DNA of 64,000 bases, from positions 1 through 64,000 of the forward strand of contig JAKQWO010000041.1 of NCBI GenBank assembly GCA_029561955.1. Direction: 5' to 3'. A model generated the notes under the pieces. It ran no database searches. It saw only the letters and a list, made by a program, of their open reading frames with translations, and was not told the origin of the DNA. This DNA comes from Candidatus Cloacimonadota bacterium (GTDB lineage: Bacteria; Cloacimonadota; Cloacimonadia; Cloacimonadales; Cloacimonadaceae). Below are positions 8,884 through 16,786 of the stretch, one piece after another; position 1 is the stretch's first letter, and each line of letters begins with the position of its first letter. The position numbers and the translations under genes are program-made.

Positions 8884-10974
8884 GTGAAACAAGAGACTCT
8901 AAACCTTTTTCAACTCGATCGTGAGACGGATACGAGCGAAGTTGCAAGCATAGAGCTCAATTTCCCCACCGACGAGATTAACCCGATTGCCAAGCAGGAA
9001 AGTTGGAGAAAGGAGATTTACAGACCCATCTATCATATTCACAAGTGGTGGGCAAAAAGGCTTGGCTCAGTATTCAGGGCAATCATAATAGGGGCTTTTA
9101 CCCATGGCAAAGACGGTATTTGGGAAAACTATTACTTTGGTATCGATCTAAAAGACAAGATGGTTCTTGATCCATTCATGGGCAGCGGCACAACCCTCGG
9201 AGAGACTGTCAAACTCGGTGGGAAGGCTATCGGGTGTGACATTAACCCCGTGAGTAAGTTTATTGTAGACCAATCATTTACTCGGGTAGACGAGATGCGT
9301 CTTAGGGAAGTTTATGACCAATTGAGGAAGGATGTTGCGCAAGATATTCTCCAATACTATACCACGATAGACCCGGATTCAGGTGAGGAGATAAGCGTTC
9401 TCTACTACTTTTGGGTGAAATTGGTTACACTGCCAGATGGCGAAAAAGTTCCACTCTTTACCAGGTACATTTTTGCCCAGAATACCTATCCCAAGCGTAA
9501 TCCGAAGGCTCAATGCGTATGCCCCAAATGCTGGAGTGTCTTTGAAGTGAGATATAACTCCACAGAGGTAAAATGCCCTGGGTGCGAGTATCAATTTAAT
9601 CCTCAAGTGGGCCCGGCGAAAGGGGCATCATTCGTTGATTTGCATGGGAATAAGTATAAGATCAAAGACTTCATCCCCAAGGATGGTTCCCCACTGGAAC
9701 ACAGGCTTTATGCGATTTTAGCCGTTACACCATATGGACGTAAAATCTATCTGGGGGTCACTCAATATGATATTGACCTCTACGACAAGGCTGCCAAGAG
9801 ATTGGAGACTGAGGATATTCCCCTGCCAACCATGAGGCTGAGAGATGGCCACAATACCAAGCAGGCGATAGGATATAACTACAGAAAATGGTCTGATTTC
9901 TTTAACGATAGGCAACTGCTGGGATTGGGGCTATTGCTGAAAGCGATCATGAAAATCGAGGATGTGCCAATCCGAGAACAAATGTTATGCCTGTTCTCAG
10001 GCACACTTGAGTTTAACAATATGTTTTGTAGCTTCAAGGGTGAAGGCACCGGCGCTGTCAGACACATGTTCAACAACCATATCCTGAAGCCAGAGAAAAC
10101 ACCACTGGAAAACTCAATCTGGGGAACCAATCTCAGCAGCGGCACCTTTTCCACCCTGTTTGAAAGTAGACTAATTCCCGCTAATCGCTACTATGACAAT
10201 CCATTCGAGATCAAGATCACTAAAGATATGCACGGTAGAAATGTGACCAAAAAGCTATACTCAAGAAAGCCAATCAAGGTAAACCGCCACAGATCTTGGG
10301 ATGGTTTTTTGAGAGATGAAAAGGGGATACTGATTATGCAGGGCAATAGTGCGGAGCTGAGAATCCCAAGCAAAGTGGTCGATGCAGTCATTACCGATCC
10401 TCCATACTTCGATTTCATCCATTACAGTGAGCTTAGTGATTTCTTCTATGCTTGGCTATCGTTGGCTCTGAGGGAACATTATCCTGAATTTTCGCACGAC
10501 AGCTCATCTAGTGCTGGAGAGGTTCAGCAAAAAGACCCCAAGATCTTTGCCCAAAGACTGGCGCTGGTGCTGAAGGAATGTAATCGAGTGCTCAAAGACA
10601 ATGGACTCCTGATCTTCAGTTTTCATCACTCAAGGGCCGAGGGATGGGCAGCCATTGCCCAAGCTTTGGTAATCGCAGACTTTATCGTCACCGCTGTCCA
10701 TCCAGTGTATGCAGAGTTTATTGGCAGCAGCATCAAATCTGCATCTGATGACCCAATCTCAAATGATATAATCATAGTCTGTAGAAAGCATCATCACGGG
10801 CATTCCAACAGCAGCATGAGAAACGACTCTTTGCTGGATCGGTCGCTAAATAACTCACCAAAGCTCTCCGATGCAAACACAAAACTGTTGGAAGCCGCTT
10901 CGCTGTTGCATGAAATCACGCTGCGCAAATTGGATTACGAGCAGTCCCTGAAGCTGCTTGGCAGAATCTATTAA
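8884..10974 (+). CDS. DUF1156-like DNA methyltransferase with internal zinc ribbon
   Basis: This is an S-adenosylmethionine-dependent amino-methyltransferase on adenine or cytosine, 696 residues, starting at GTG 8884. IYRPIYHIHKWWAKRLGSVFRA (about residues 45-66) resembles the DUF1156 opening. Motif I is DPFMGSGTTLGE (about 96-107) and motif IV is DPPYFDF (from Asp505). FIHYSELSDFFYAWL follows, as in DUF1156 enzymes. Between the motifs lies an insert of about 390 residues with two CPxC knuckles (about 210-240), likely a zinc ribbon, and presumably the target-recognition region. It starts 3 bp after the nuclease gene and should protect host DNA from it. Confidence 0.82.
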   Translation: MKQETLNLFQLDRETDTSEVASIELNFPTDEINPIAKQESWRKEIYRPIYHIHKWWAKRLGSVFRAIIIGAFTHGKDGIWENYYFGIDLKDKMVLDPFMGSGTTLGETVKLGGKAIGCDINPVSKFIVDQSFTRVDEMRLREVYDQLRKDVAQDILQYYTTIDPDSGEEISVLYYFWVKLVTLPDGEKVPLFTRYIFAQNTYPKRNPKAQCVCPKCWSVFEVRYNSTEVKCPGCEYQFNPQVGPAKGASFVDLHGNKYKIKDFIPKDGSPLEHRLYAILAVTPYGRKIYLGVTQYDIDLYDKAAKRLETEDIPLPTMRLRDGHNTKQAIGYNYRKWSDFFNDRQLLGLGLLLKAIMKIEDVPIREQMLCLFSGTLEFNNMFCSFKGEGTGAVRHMFNNHILKPEKTPLENSIWGTNLSSGTFSTLFESRLIPANRYYDNPFEIKITKDMHGRNVTKKLYSRKPIKVNRHRSWDGFLRDEKGILIMQGNSAELRIPSKVVDAVITDPPYFDFIHYSELSDFFYAWLSLALREHYPEFSHDSSSSAGEVQQKDPKIFAQRLALVLKECNRVLKDNGLLIFSFHHSRAEGWAAIAQALVIADFIVTAVHPVYAEFIGSSIKSASDDPISNDIIIVCRKHHHGHSNSSMRNDSLLDRSLNNSPKLSDANTKLLEAASLLHEITLRKLDYEQSLKLLGRIY

Positions 10975-11105
10975 ACCTGCAAACGGAGCTCGCTATAATG
11001 TATGGGCGGTTTGGAAACCGCCCATACAAGTCTCCTTATCTTTGCAACCTGCGCAGCGACTGACTACTGATGACTGACGACTTGCCGGAGCAGCCGCGTT
11101 TAGCC
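10975..11105. repeat. perfect 14-bp inverted repeat between convergent genes
   Basis: TGTATGGGCGGTTT (10999-11012) is followed by two bases and then its exact complement (11015-11028). It sits between the methyltransferase stop and the convergent end of the 964-residue protein gene. That placement suits a two-way transcription stop, although no strong T run follows. After it comes a short tract of the GACTGACTACTGA-type heptamer repeat seen in the other spacers. Confidence 0.6.
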
Positions 11106-14000
11106 TCAGTTCCGAGCGCTCACCCGGTAGAATCTCCTGGAATCTGCAGGCGTGATATTGAGATAAACCCAACCATCACTCGGATCCGCATCATAGACCG
11201 TTGAAGTGTGTATGGTGAAATTCGCCATGGGATCGGTGGACGAGTAAACCCGATAGCAAGCTGCGCCGGGAACCTGTGCCCACTTGAGCACGAGCCCGCC
11301 GGCAACCTTTTCCAGGAAGACAGGAGCGGGTGTGGCCGGAGCGGGAAGATCGCCGACGGTGATCTGGCGTCCAAACACAGAGCCGTCATAAGGCTGCCAG
11401 ACGCCTTGGATGGTGGGGTCTACGTAATAGGTTTCCACAAAATTGGAGTTGTAGAGGACGCCATTTAAATACCACTGTGATGGCCCCAGCTCCGAGATCA
11501 GAGCGAAGCGACTGCCGTGGATCCAGCCCGCATTGCGAACAAACTGGTCTGTGGTACCGCTTATAAAGGTGGTATTGCTCATTACGTTATAGTTGTAGAG
11601 GTCACCCTGAACGTAAATCTTAAAATGAACGCTGACCAAGGAGCCATAATTTTCCAGCCGCTCTGATACATACAGACTGGCTTCGCCGGGATAGTTCCCG
11701 ATGCCCCCAGTGTTCACCATGTAATCGACGCTGTTATTGGAACCATTAAACTCAGCACTGTTGAAGGTCATCTGGTTGGCAGTGATGCCCTCCATATAAG
11801 TGCCATGTGGCATGGTTATATAGCTTGCGGGATAGGCATCGATAACGGCGTTTTTCAGATAACCTTCGTTGGAAAAAGTAAGCCCGAAGCCGTTTTCGCC
11901 ATCGTGCATGATCAGGCTGTTGCCACCCAGATTGATCGCAGTCCGAGAGAAGTGGATATTGCATAATAAGCGGCATTCGCCATTTCCCGCCGCTGAAGTG
12001 ATGCTAGTTCCATATGTGGAGGCTCCGGTCTCAGCCTGCCACAGGTAGTGGGGCCCGGGCGCAACCAATTCCAGCAGAGAAACATGAAATGCTGCATGGT
12101 TGTAAAAGCTACCGCCCAGATGGATGTTCATGGTTCCTCCGGCGGCATTGCCGATGGTGCCGTAGTTGTCCAGCCTGTTAGCTACATTCAGGTGTGTAGC
12201 ACCATACAGTTGGCCATTATTGATCAGATTTTCGATGCTATTACTGTCACCCCGCAACGCCAGATGGCCATTGAAGGTCATGCGGTTGGCAGTGATGCTT
12301 CCCGTATAGCAATCTCCTCCGTTCATGCCTATATAGCTTGCGGGGTGAGCATCGATAACGGCGTTTTTCAGATATCCTTGGTTAAAATAAAGCCCGTATC
12401 CGTTTTCGCCATCGTGCATGATCAGGCTGTTGCCGCCCAGATCGATCAAAGCCCGCGAGAAGTTGATGTTGCTCAACAAACGTGATTCACCATATCCCGC
12501 CGTTGAGGTGATGCTTGTCCATATGGAGGCTCCGGTTTCAGCCTGCCACAGGTTATGGGGCCCGGGCGCAATCAATTCCAGCAGCCCGGCATTATATGCC
12601 CCGTAGTTGTAAAAGCTTCCGCCCAGATGGACGTTCAGGTATCCTCCGCCGCTGTTGTTCATGGTGCCATGGTTTTCCAGACGCTCTGAAATATATAGGT
12701 GGGGCGAGGGATAGGGACCTGTTAAAGTTCCGTTGTTCACCAGGCTGCCGATGTTGTTGTTGGCACCCAGAATACGTAAATTACCATTGAAGGTTATGTG
12801 GGTGGCAGTGATGTTTTCCACATGGCAATCTCCTCCGTTCATGCCTATATAGCTTGTGGGCAGGCCATCAATAACTGTGTTTTTCACATATCCCTCGTTA
12901 AAATAAAGCCCATAGGCGGATTCTCCATCATACATTTTCAGGCTGTTGCCGCCCAGATTGACAAATGCCCGCGAGAAGTTGAAATTGCTCAACAACTGTG
13001 ATTCGCCATATCCTGCCGTCGAGGTGATGCTTGTTCCCCATACGGAGGCTCCGGCTTCAGCCTGCCACAGGTTATGGGGCCCGGGCGCAACCAATTCCAG
13101 CAGAGCAGCATTATATACCCCGTGGTTGTAAAAGCTGCCGCCCAGATGGATGTTCAGGGCTCCACCACCACCGTTGGCGATGGTGCCGAAGTTGTCCAGT
13201 CTTTCCGTTACATTCAGGTTTGAAGTGCCATACATCGGCGAGGTTAGAACAGATTGGTTGATCAGGTATCCGATAGTACAGGTACTCCAGATTTTGATGG
13301 TACCTACCAGCACCAGCTCATCGGCACTGACATTGTCCAGATAGGAGTCCGCATTTGTGTTCGGGTTGATAATGGAGGCACCGTTTCCGCCGGCGATCAC
13401 GACGTTTGAGAGGGTGCAGTGGATGAGGGTGATGTGCCGGGTTTCACCGGTGTTCAGATGCAGGGTGGAGCCGCCCCAGTTGGAATTGACGCCACTCAGG
13501 TAGAGGTCACTTTGCATAATGACGGCACTGTCACTATTGGTGTCGGTGATACTCAGCGGGTGAAAGCTGGTTCCGGGGCAGTATAACGTTTGGTCTTGGA
13601 TGCCAGCCAAGGTCAAGATGCAGTTATTCACGCTGCCGCCGCTGTGAATATTCCCGTAGCAAACCACTTCCAGAGTACCGGCACTGGCCCATCGGTTGAT
13701 GCTGCCGTAGTTGACCAGGTCACCATTCACGATCAGCTTGCCGCTGAGATAACTATCCGATCCGTGCTGGAGTACGCCGCCGCCACTGATGGTCAGGTTT
13801 TGGCAGATGGATTCCGTCGCCGGCCAGACGGGGCCGTGGAGCATCACGTCGTCGAACGAAGTCGGTATCGATCCACCCGCCCAAGTTTCAGGGTTGTTCC
13901 AGTATCCACCATTCGCGGTGGAATGGACTAAATCTGCTGAACATGCCAGCCAGGCTGTCCAGAATACGATGATGATCATCATCACTAAAGGTGTTTTCAT
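11106..14000 (-). CDS. large secreted protein with three long internal repeats
   Basis: The 964-residue exported protein has a signal peptide (about 1-22, cleavage probably before ADLVHS). The N-terminal YWNNPETWAGGSIPTSFDDV resembles the start of G8-like or right-handed beta-helix surface proteins. From about residue 268 a unit of about 170 residues occurs three times (about 268-440, 441-608, 609-780). Each runs from L-D/E-N-x-G-T, through HLGGSFYN, LWQAE-x-GAS and SLxMxDGE, to MTFN. A partial fourth unit and a fibronectin-III-like C-terminus (about 875-964, ending FYRVSARN) follow. It lacks the FlgD-like sorting tail of the other secreted proteins. The function is unknown; an extracellular adhesin or matrix role is a guess. 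Confidence 0.75.
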   Translation of the reverse strand: MKTPLVMMIIIVFWTAWLACSADLVHSTANGGYWNNPETWAGGSIPTSFDDVMLHGPVWPATESICQNLTISGGGVLQHGSDSYLSGKLIVNGDLVNYGSINRWASAGTLEVVCYGNIHSGGSVNNCILTLAGIQDQTLYCPGTSFHPLSITDTNSDSAVIMQSDLYLSGVNSNWGGSTLHLNTGETRHITLIHCTLSNVVIAGGNGASIINPNTNADSYLDNVSADELVLVGTIKIWSTCTIGYLINQSVLTSPMYGTSNLNVTERLDNFGTIANGGGGALNIHLGGSFYNHGVYNAALLELVAPGPHNLWQAEAGASVWGTSITSTAGYGESQLLSNFNFSRAFVNLGGNSLKMYDGESAYGLYFNEGYVKNTVIDGLPTSYIGMNGGDCHVENITATHITFNGNLRILGANNNIGSLVNNGTLTGPYPSPHLYISERLENHGTMNNSGGGYLNVHLGGSFYNYGAYNAGLLELIAPGPHNLWQAETGASIWTSITSTAGYGESRLLSNINFSRALIDLGGNSLIMHDGENGYGLYFNQGYLKNAVIDAHPASYIGMNGGDCYTGSITANRMTFNGHLALRGDSNSIENLINNGQLYGATHLNVANRLDNYGTIGNAAGGTMNIHLGGSFYNHAAFHVSLLELVAPGPHYLWQAETGASTYGTSITSAAGNGECRLLCNIHFSRTAINLGGNSLIMHDGENGFGLTFSNEGYLKNAVIDAYPASYITMPHGTYMEGITANQMTFNSAEFNGSNNSVDYMVNTGGIGNYPGEASLYVSERLENYGSLVSVHFKIYVQGDLYNYNVMSNTTFISGTTDQFVRNAGWIHGSRFALISELGPSQWYLNGVLYNSNFVETYYVDPTIQGVWQPYDGSVFGRQITVGDLPAPATPAPVFLEKVAGGLVLKWAQVPGAACYRVYSSTDPMANFTIHTSTVYDADPSDGWVYLNITPADSRRFYRVSARN

Positions 14001-14198
14001 GATATTACCTCACTTGCTTTAAGATTTGGGCTATAGAAGTTGATAAGCCAAAATATGTCAAGTAAAATCTTGGTTGTTTTTTAATGTGAATCTGGTTCAC
14101 GTAATGCCATTGTGCCACAATACAATAGGGATGCGGAATATCGGTGGGTGAGCGTCTGGGATGATGCTGAAAAACAGGTACGGACGGCTCGCTGTACA

Positions 14199-14352
14199 GT
14201 CGTCAGTCGTCAGTCGTCAGCCGCTGCGTCGTCCAGTTGTGAGTTGTGAGTTGTGAGTTGTGAGTTCTGGCGCTGGTTTCTGAGATGCGATTGCTTGCGG
14301 CTGAGATACGGACGACTCCGAAGCTCTTTTTTGGCCCACGAATTACACGAAT
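14199..14352 (+). repeat. left arm of a ~150-bp inverted repeat, with heptamer tracts
   Basis: The arm begins with three GTCGTCA units (14199-14219) and contains four GTTGTGA units (14236-14263). A unique stretch (TTCTGGCGCTGGTTTCTGAG, then GATGCGATTGCTTGCGG) follows, and it ends in CCCACGAATTACACGAAT. The same sequence in inverse orientation, with only a few differences, forms 15348-15508. The two arms enclose about 1.0 kb. Confidence 0.85.
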
Positions 14353-14534
14353 ATAAAAGAAGAAAGTCCACAGATGGACACGGATTAACACGGATTAAAC
14401 GGCCAGCAGACGCAGGTACGGGCGCTCGCTGAAGCGCCGATGTAGGGTCGGTCGCCGGACCGACCAATCCCGTAGCCGGTGTTAGACGTAGCGCCGCCAG
14501 TTAGCGCAGCTTGCTTAAATAAAAGGAGCCAACC

Positions 14535-14594
14535 ATGCGCATCCACATCACATTCACACACATCCACACCATTAGCGAAGCGACTGAAGACTGA
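14535..14594 (+). other. repeat-borne 19-codon short frame, copy 1
   Basis: Ten bases after an AAAAGGAGCC tract an ATG opens a 19-codon frame whose product starts MRIHITFTHIHT and stops at TGA. Equivalent frames of exactly 19 codons occur at 35142-35201 and 45154-45213. Several differences between copies fall at third codon positions. Whether it is translated is unknown; it may simply be an ancestral repeat. Confidence 0.25.
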
Positions 14595-14742
14595 CTACTG
14601 ACGACTTGGGAAGAGTCGGTACGGCTGACGCCGGTACCTTCGGTGCGCGGCGAGCGCCCGTACAAGTGACTACTTGCCGTTCGTGGACTTTTTTTGCTCA
14701 AGCTCAATTAGGGTGGATAAGAGCAAAGACACAAGAAAGCGT

Positions 14743-15124
14743 TCAAACACCTACTATTTTAGTAGGAGTTCATTTCTGCGCATGGGTGTCGGTAAAAAGC
14801 AGGTCTTTCTGAAATATTTGCCTGTTGGTCGGAAAAAAGTAACAGGAAAAGGCCTTTTTTGACCCACCTTAAAGCCGCTGTTTATGCGGCGTCCCTGCCC
14901 CGCTCCTGCTCGGCTCCTCCTCCATCGAGCAGGAACGGCATAGGATTGTAATAGGTTACACGTTTGGGCGGGGAAGGGCCAAGAAAGGAGGTGAACCTTT
15001 TCAAAAAGTCAAATGTTTCGATATATTCTCGGTTTTTCAGGGGTGATTAAGGGCGAAAATGCAAAGAAAAATCCCTTTAGTCTATTACCTCGATCTACAT
15101 CACAGAACACACCTCTCGCCGAAG
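14743..15124 (+). repeat. ~380-bp hairpin-rich conserved block, copy 1 (possible ncRNA or mobile element)
   Basis: This block is nearly identical to 31660-32040, especially over its last 250 bp. Visible structures: CCTACTA-ttt-TAGTAGG (14750-14766); GCCGC-tgtttat-GCGGC near 14874-14890; CCTGCTCG...CGAGCAGG near 14905-14932; and AAGGG...CCCTT near 15049-15078. It also has AAGAAAGGAGGTGAACC, which looks like an anti-anti-Shine-Dalgarno or ribosome-site string, with no frame behind it. No conserved reading frame is evident across the copies. A structured RNA or a non-autonomous mobile element are both possible. Confidence 0.7.
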
Positions 15125-15347
15125 CGACCTATGCTGGCGCAGCTTGCAGTTTCTAAGGTAGCAACTTCACTGTAGTTAAAAACATCAAGCTTTGCTTGTT
15201 AGGGTCGCTTCGGCGTGCGACTGTACATGAAAAGCCAGCGGTAGCTGGCCATTTAATCTGTGTTAATCCGTGTCCATCAACCTGCGCAGCGACTGACGAC
15301 TGACGACTGGCTACTGACAACTGCGACGAAGTCGCCCCGTTCGTGAA

Positions 15348-15508
15348 ATTCGTGTAATTCGTGGGCAAATAAAGAGCTTCGGAGTCGTCCGTATCTCAGC
15401 CGCAAGCAATCGCATCTCAGAAACCAGCGCCAGAACTCACAACTCACAACTCACAACTCACAACTGGACGGCGAAGCGGCTGACGACTGACGACTGACGA
15501 CTGACGAC
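15348..15508 (-). repeat. right arm of the ~150-bp inverted repeat
   Basis: This is the inverse complement of 14199-14352: four TCACAAC units (15437-15464) match the four GTTGTGA units of the left arm. Four TGACGAC units (15481-15508) face three on the left. It is followed at once by the palindromic CGGTGCGGCTAACGCCGGTACC module that ends at the purE stop. Confidence 0.85.
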
Positions 15509-15572
15509 TTGGGAGGAGGCGGTGCGGCTAACGCCGGTACCTTCGGTGCGCGGCGAGCGACCGTACCGGGCT

Positions 15573-16016
15573 TTACAGCGCCTTTTTATACTCGATAAAC
15601 TTCTGTTTCAGCGCCTCGTCTTTAAGCGCCAATATCTGGATGGCCAACAGGGCAGCGTTTTTGGCGCCGTTGATGGCCACGGTGGCTACCGGCACTCCGG
15701 GAGGCATTTGCACCACGCTGTAGAGGGCGTCGATGCCTCCCATTGTTTTGGAAGCCAGCGGCACTCCGATCACGGGCAAATGCGTATAGGATGCGATCAC
15801 ACCCGGCAGATGTGCTGCCATGCCCGCACAGGCGATGATCACTTCCACTCCTTCAGCGGCGGCATTTTGAGCCAGGCTCGCCGTTTCCAGAGGCTTACGA
15901 TGGGCGCTGGAGATATGAAAGTCATACTGGACGCCAAATTCTGCCAGCACATCTTGGATAGGCTGGCAGATTTCGACATCGGATTTGCTACCTAAGATCA
16001 CTCTAACTTTTGGCAT
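15573..16016 (-). CDS. purE: N5-carboxyaminoimidazole ribonucleotide mutase
   Basis: This enzyme moves the carboxyl group of N5-CAIR to give CAIR in purine synthesis. The 147-residue protein is short but complete for the family. GSKSD (residues 9-13), SSAHRKP with the catalytic His, and the GMAAHLPG loop are all visible. It follows the HTH-PtsN gene by 9 bp, so the two are probably cotranscribed. No purK is nearby, so whether the input is N5-CAIR or, as in class II enzymes, AIR plus CO2 cannot be told from this window. purF is about 36 kb away. Confidence 0.95.
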   Translation of the reverse strand: MPKVRVILGSKSDVEICQPIQDVLAEFGVQYDFHISSAHRKPLETASLAQNAAAEGVEVIIACAGMAAHLPGVIASYTHLPVIGVPLASKTMGGIDALYSVVQMPPGVPVATVAINGAKNAALLAIQILALKDEALKQKFIEYKKAL

Positions 16017-16025
16017 TTACTTGTC

Positions 16026-16691
16026 TTAAGCCTCCGGTAAAATGGTGAGTGCTTCGTGGATGGCGTCTTTGTCTGTAGCGGTCAAAAACTTCTCCAACAC
16101 ATCGGTATTCATGATGAGTTTGGAGATGTAGCTCATGGAGAAGAGGTGCTGCTTGTCGTTGTGCAAGAGCAACATAAAGAAGATATTGACAGGTTTGTTG
16201 TCCGGAGCGTCAAAATCCACAGCTTCCACGCTTCTGCCGAAGAGGATGCTGGGAGTTTTGATCTTGGAGGGGTGGAGATGGCGGGGGTGAAGCAGCGCCA
16301 CGCCGTTGCCGATAGCGGTGGAAATCAGCTCTTCACGCGCTACCACCACTTCATAGAGCCAACGTGCATCACGCACCAGCTTCAGCTCTCTTGCCTTTTC
16401 GCTGAGGATGCGGATGGCGTCGTATTTGTTTTCGGTCTCAAAATCCAGGAAGATGTTTTCCGGACGCATATACTCTTCAAAGTGACAGATGACACGCTTG
16501 AGTGCCAACATCTTTTCCTGGCGGTCATCGAGGTGTTCCAACCACTCGTTGAGGGAATCCTCGTCAATCTTGACGTTTTTCCCAACCATCTTGGTCTCAA
16601 AGACCTTGCTGTTGATCATCTCTTGGATGACCTTCTCAGATACTTTCAGTTTTTTGGCGGTTTCCGCAATGGAAATGTACTTTTTGGCCAT
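16026..16691 (-). CDS. HTH (excisionase-like) - PTS EIIA/PtsN fusion regulator
   Basis: The 221-residue protein is in two parts. Residues 1-55 are a MerR/excisionase-type DNA-binding domain (ISIAETAKKLKVSEKVIQEMI, then a wing-like VGKNVKIDEDSLNEWL). Residues 75-221 are a PTS EIIA type 2 domain with STAIGNGVALLH, which places the phospho-acceptor at His135, where PtsN proteins have GIGxGIAIPH. No sugar permease or EI/HPr gene is near, so a regulatory rather than transport role is likely. The gene starts behind a good promoter and AAAGGAGG and leads a unit with purE. Confidence 0.82.
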   Translation of the reverse strand: MAKKYISIAETAKKLKVSEKVIQEMINSKVFETKMVGKNVKIDEDSLNEWLEHLDDRQEKMLALKRVICHFEEYMRPENIFLDFETENKYDAIRILSEKARELKLVRDARWLYEVVVAREELISTAIGNGVALLHPRHLHPSKIKTPSILFGRSVEAVDFDAPDNKPVNIFFMLLLHNDKQHLFSMSYISKLIMNTDVLEKFLTATDKDAIHEALTILPEA

Positions 16692-16716
16692 TGATACCTC
16701 CTTTTTTGTATCGGCG

Positions 16717-16744
16717 ATATTAGATAATTTTCGGTTTAAGTCAA
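16717..16744 (-). promoter_or_regulatory. sigma70-like promoter for HTH-PtsN / purE
   Basis: On the minus strand TTGACT (16739-16744), a 16-bp spacer and TAATAT (16717-16722) precede the start codon by about 25 bp, with an AAAGGAGG ribosome site between. A plus-strand TTGACA (16753-16758) may serve the divergent lptE gene, but its -10 is weak and would leave almost no leader. Confidence 0.6.
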
Positions 16745-16786
16745 GGTTTAACTTGACAAGGATATAGTTTTTTTTAGCCTTGCCTA

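Larger units (their letters stand above)
14001..15572. repeat. 1.57-kb gene-free repeat mosaic
   Basis: No credible conventional gene is present, and the frames here are by-products of repeats. Contents in order: spacer upstream of the 964-residue gene; heptamer tracts; a CACGAATT block; a GGCCAGC remnant; GC-rich palindromes such as GGTCGGTC-gccg-GACCGACC; a 19-codon short frame; the hairpin-rich conserved block; then the first modules again in inverse orientation, ending a few bases before purE. Details are given in the entries inside this range. Confidence 0.8.

Noticed and set aside
14199-14263. CRISPR-like appearance of regularly repeated short units
   Set aside because: The units are 7 bp in direct contact with no spacers, so they are tandem repeats, not a CRISPR array; no cas gene is in the window.
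14203-14862. Several 60-85 codon frames in both strands of the repeat region
   Set aside because: They run through palindromic and heptamer repeats; frames differ between copies and show no ribosome sites.
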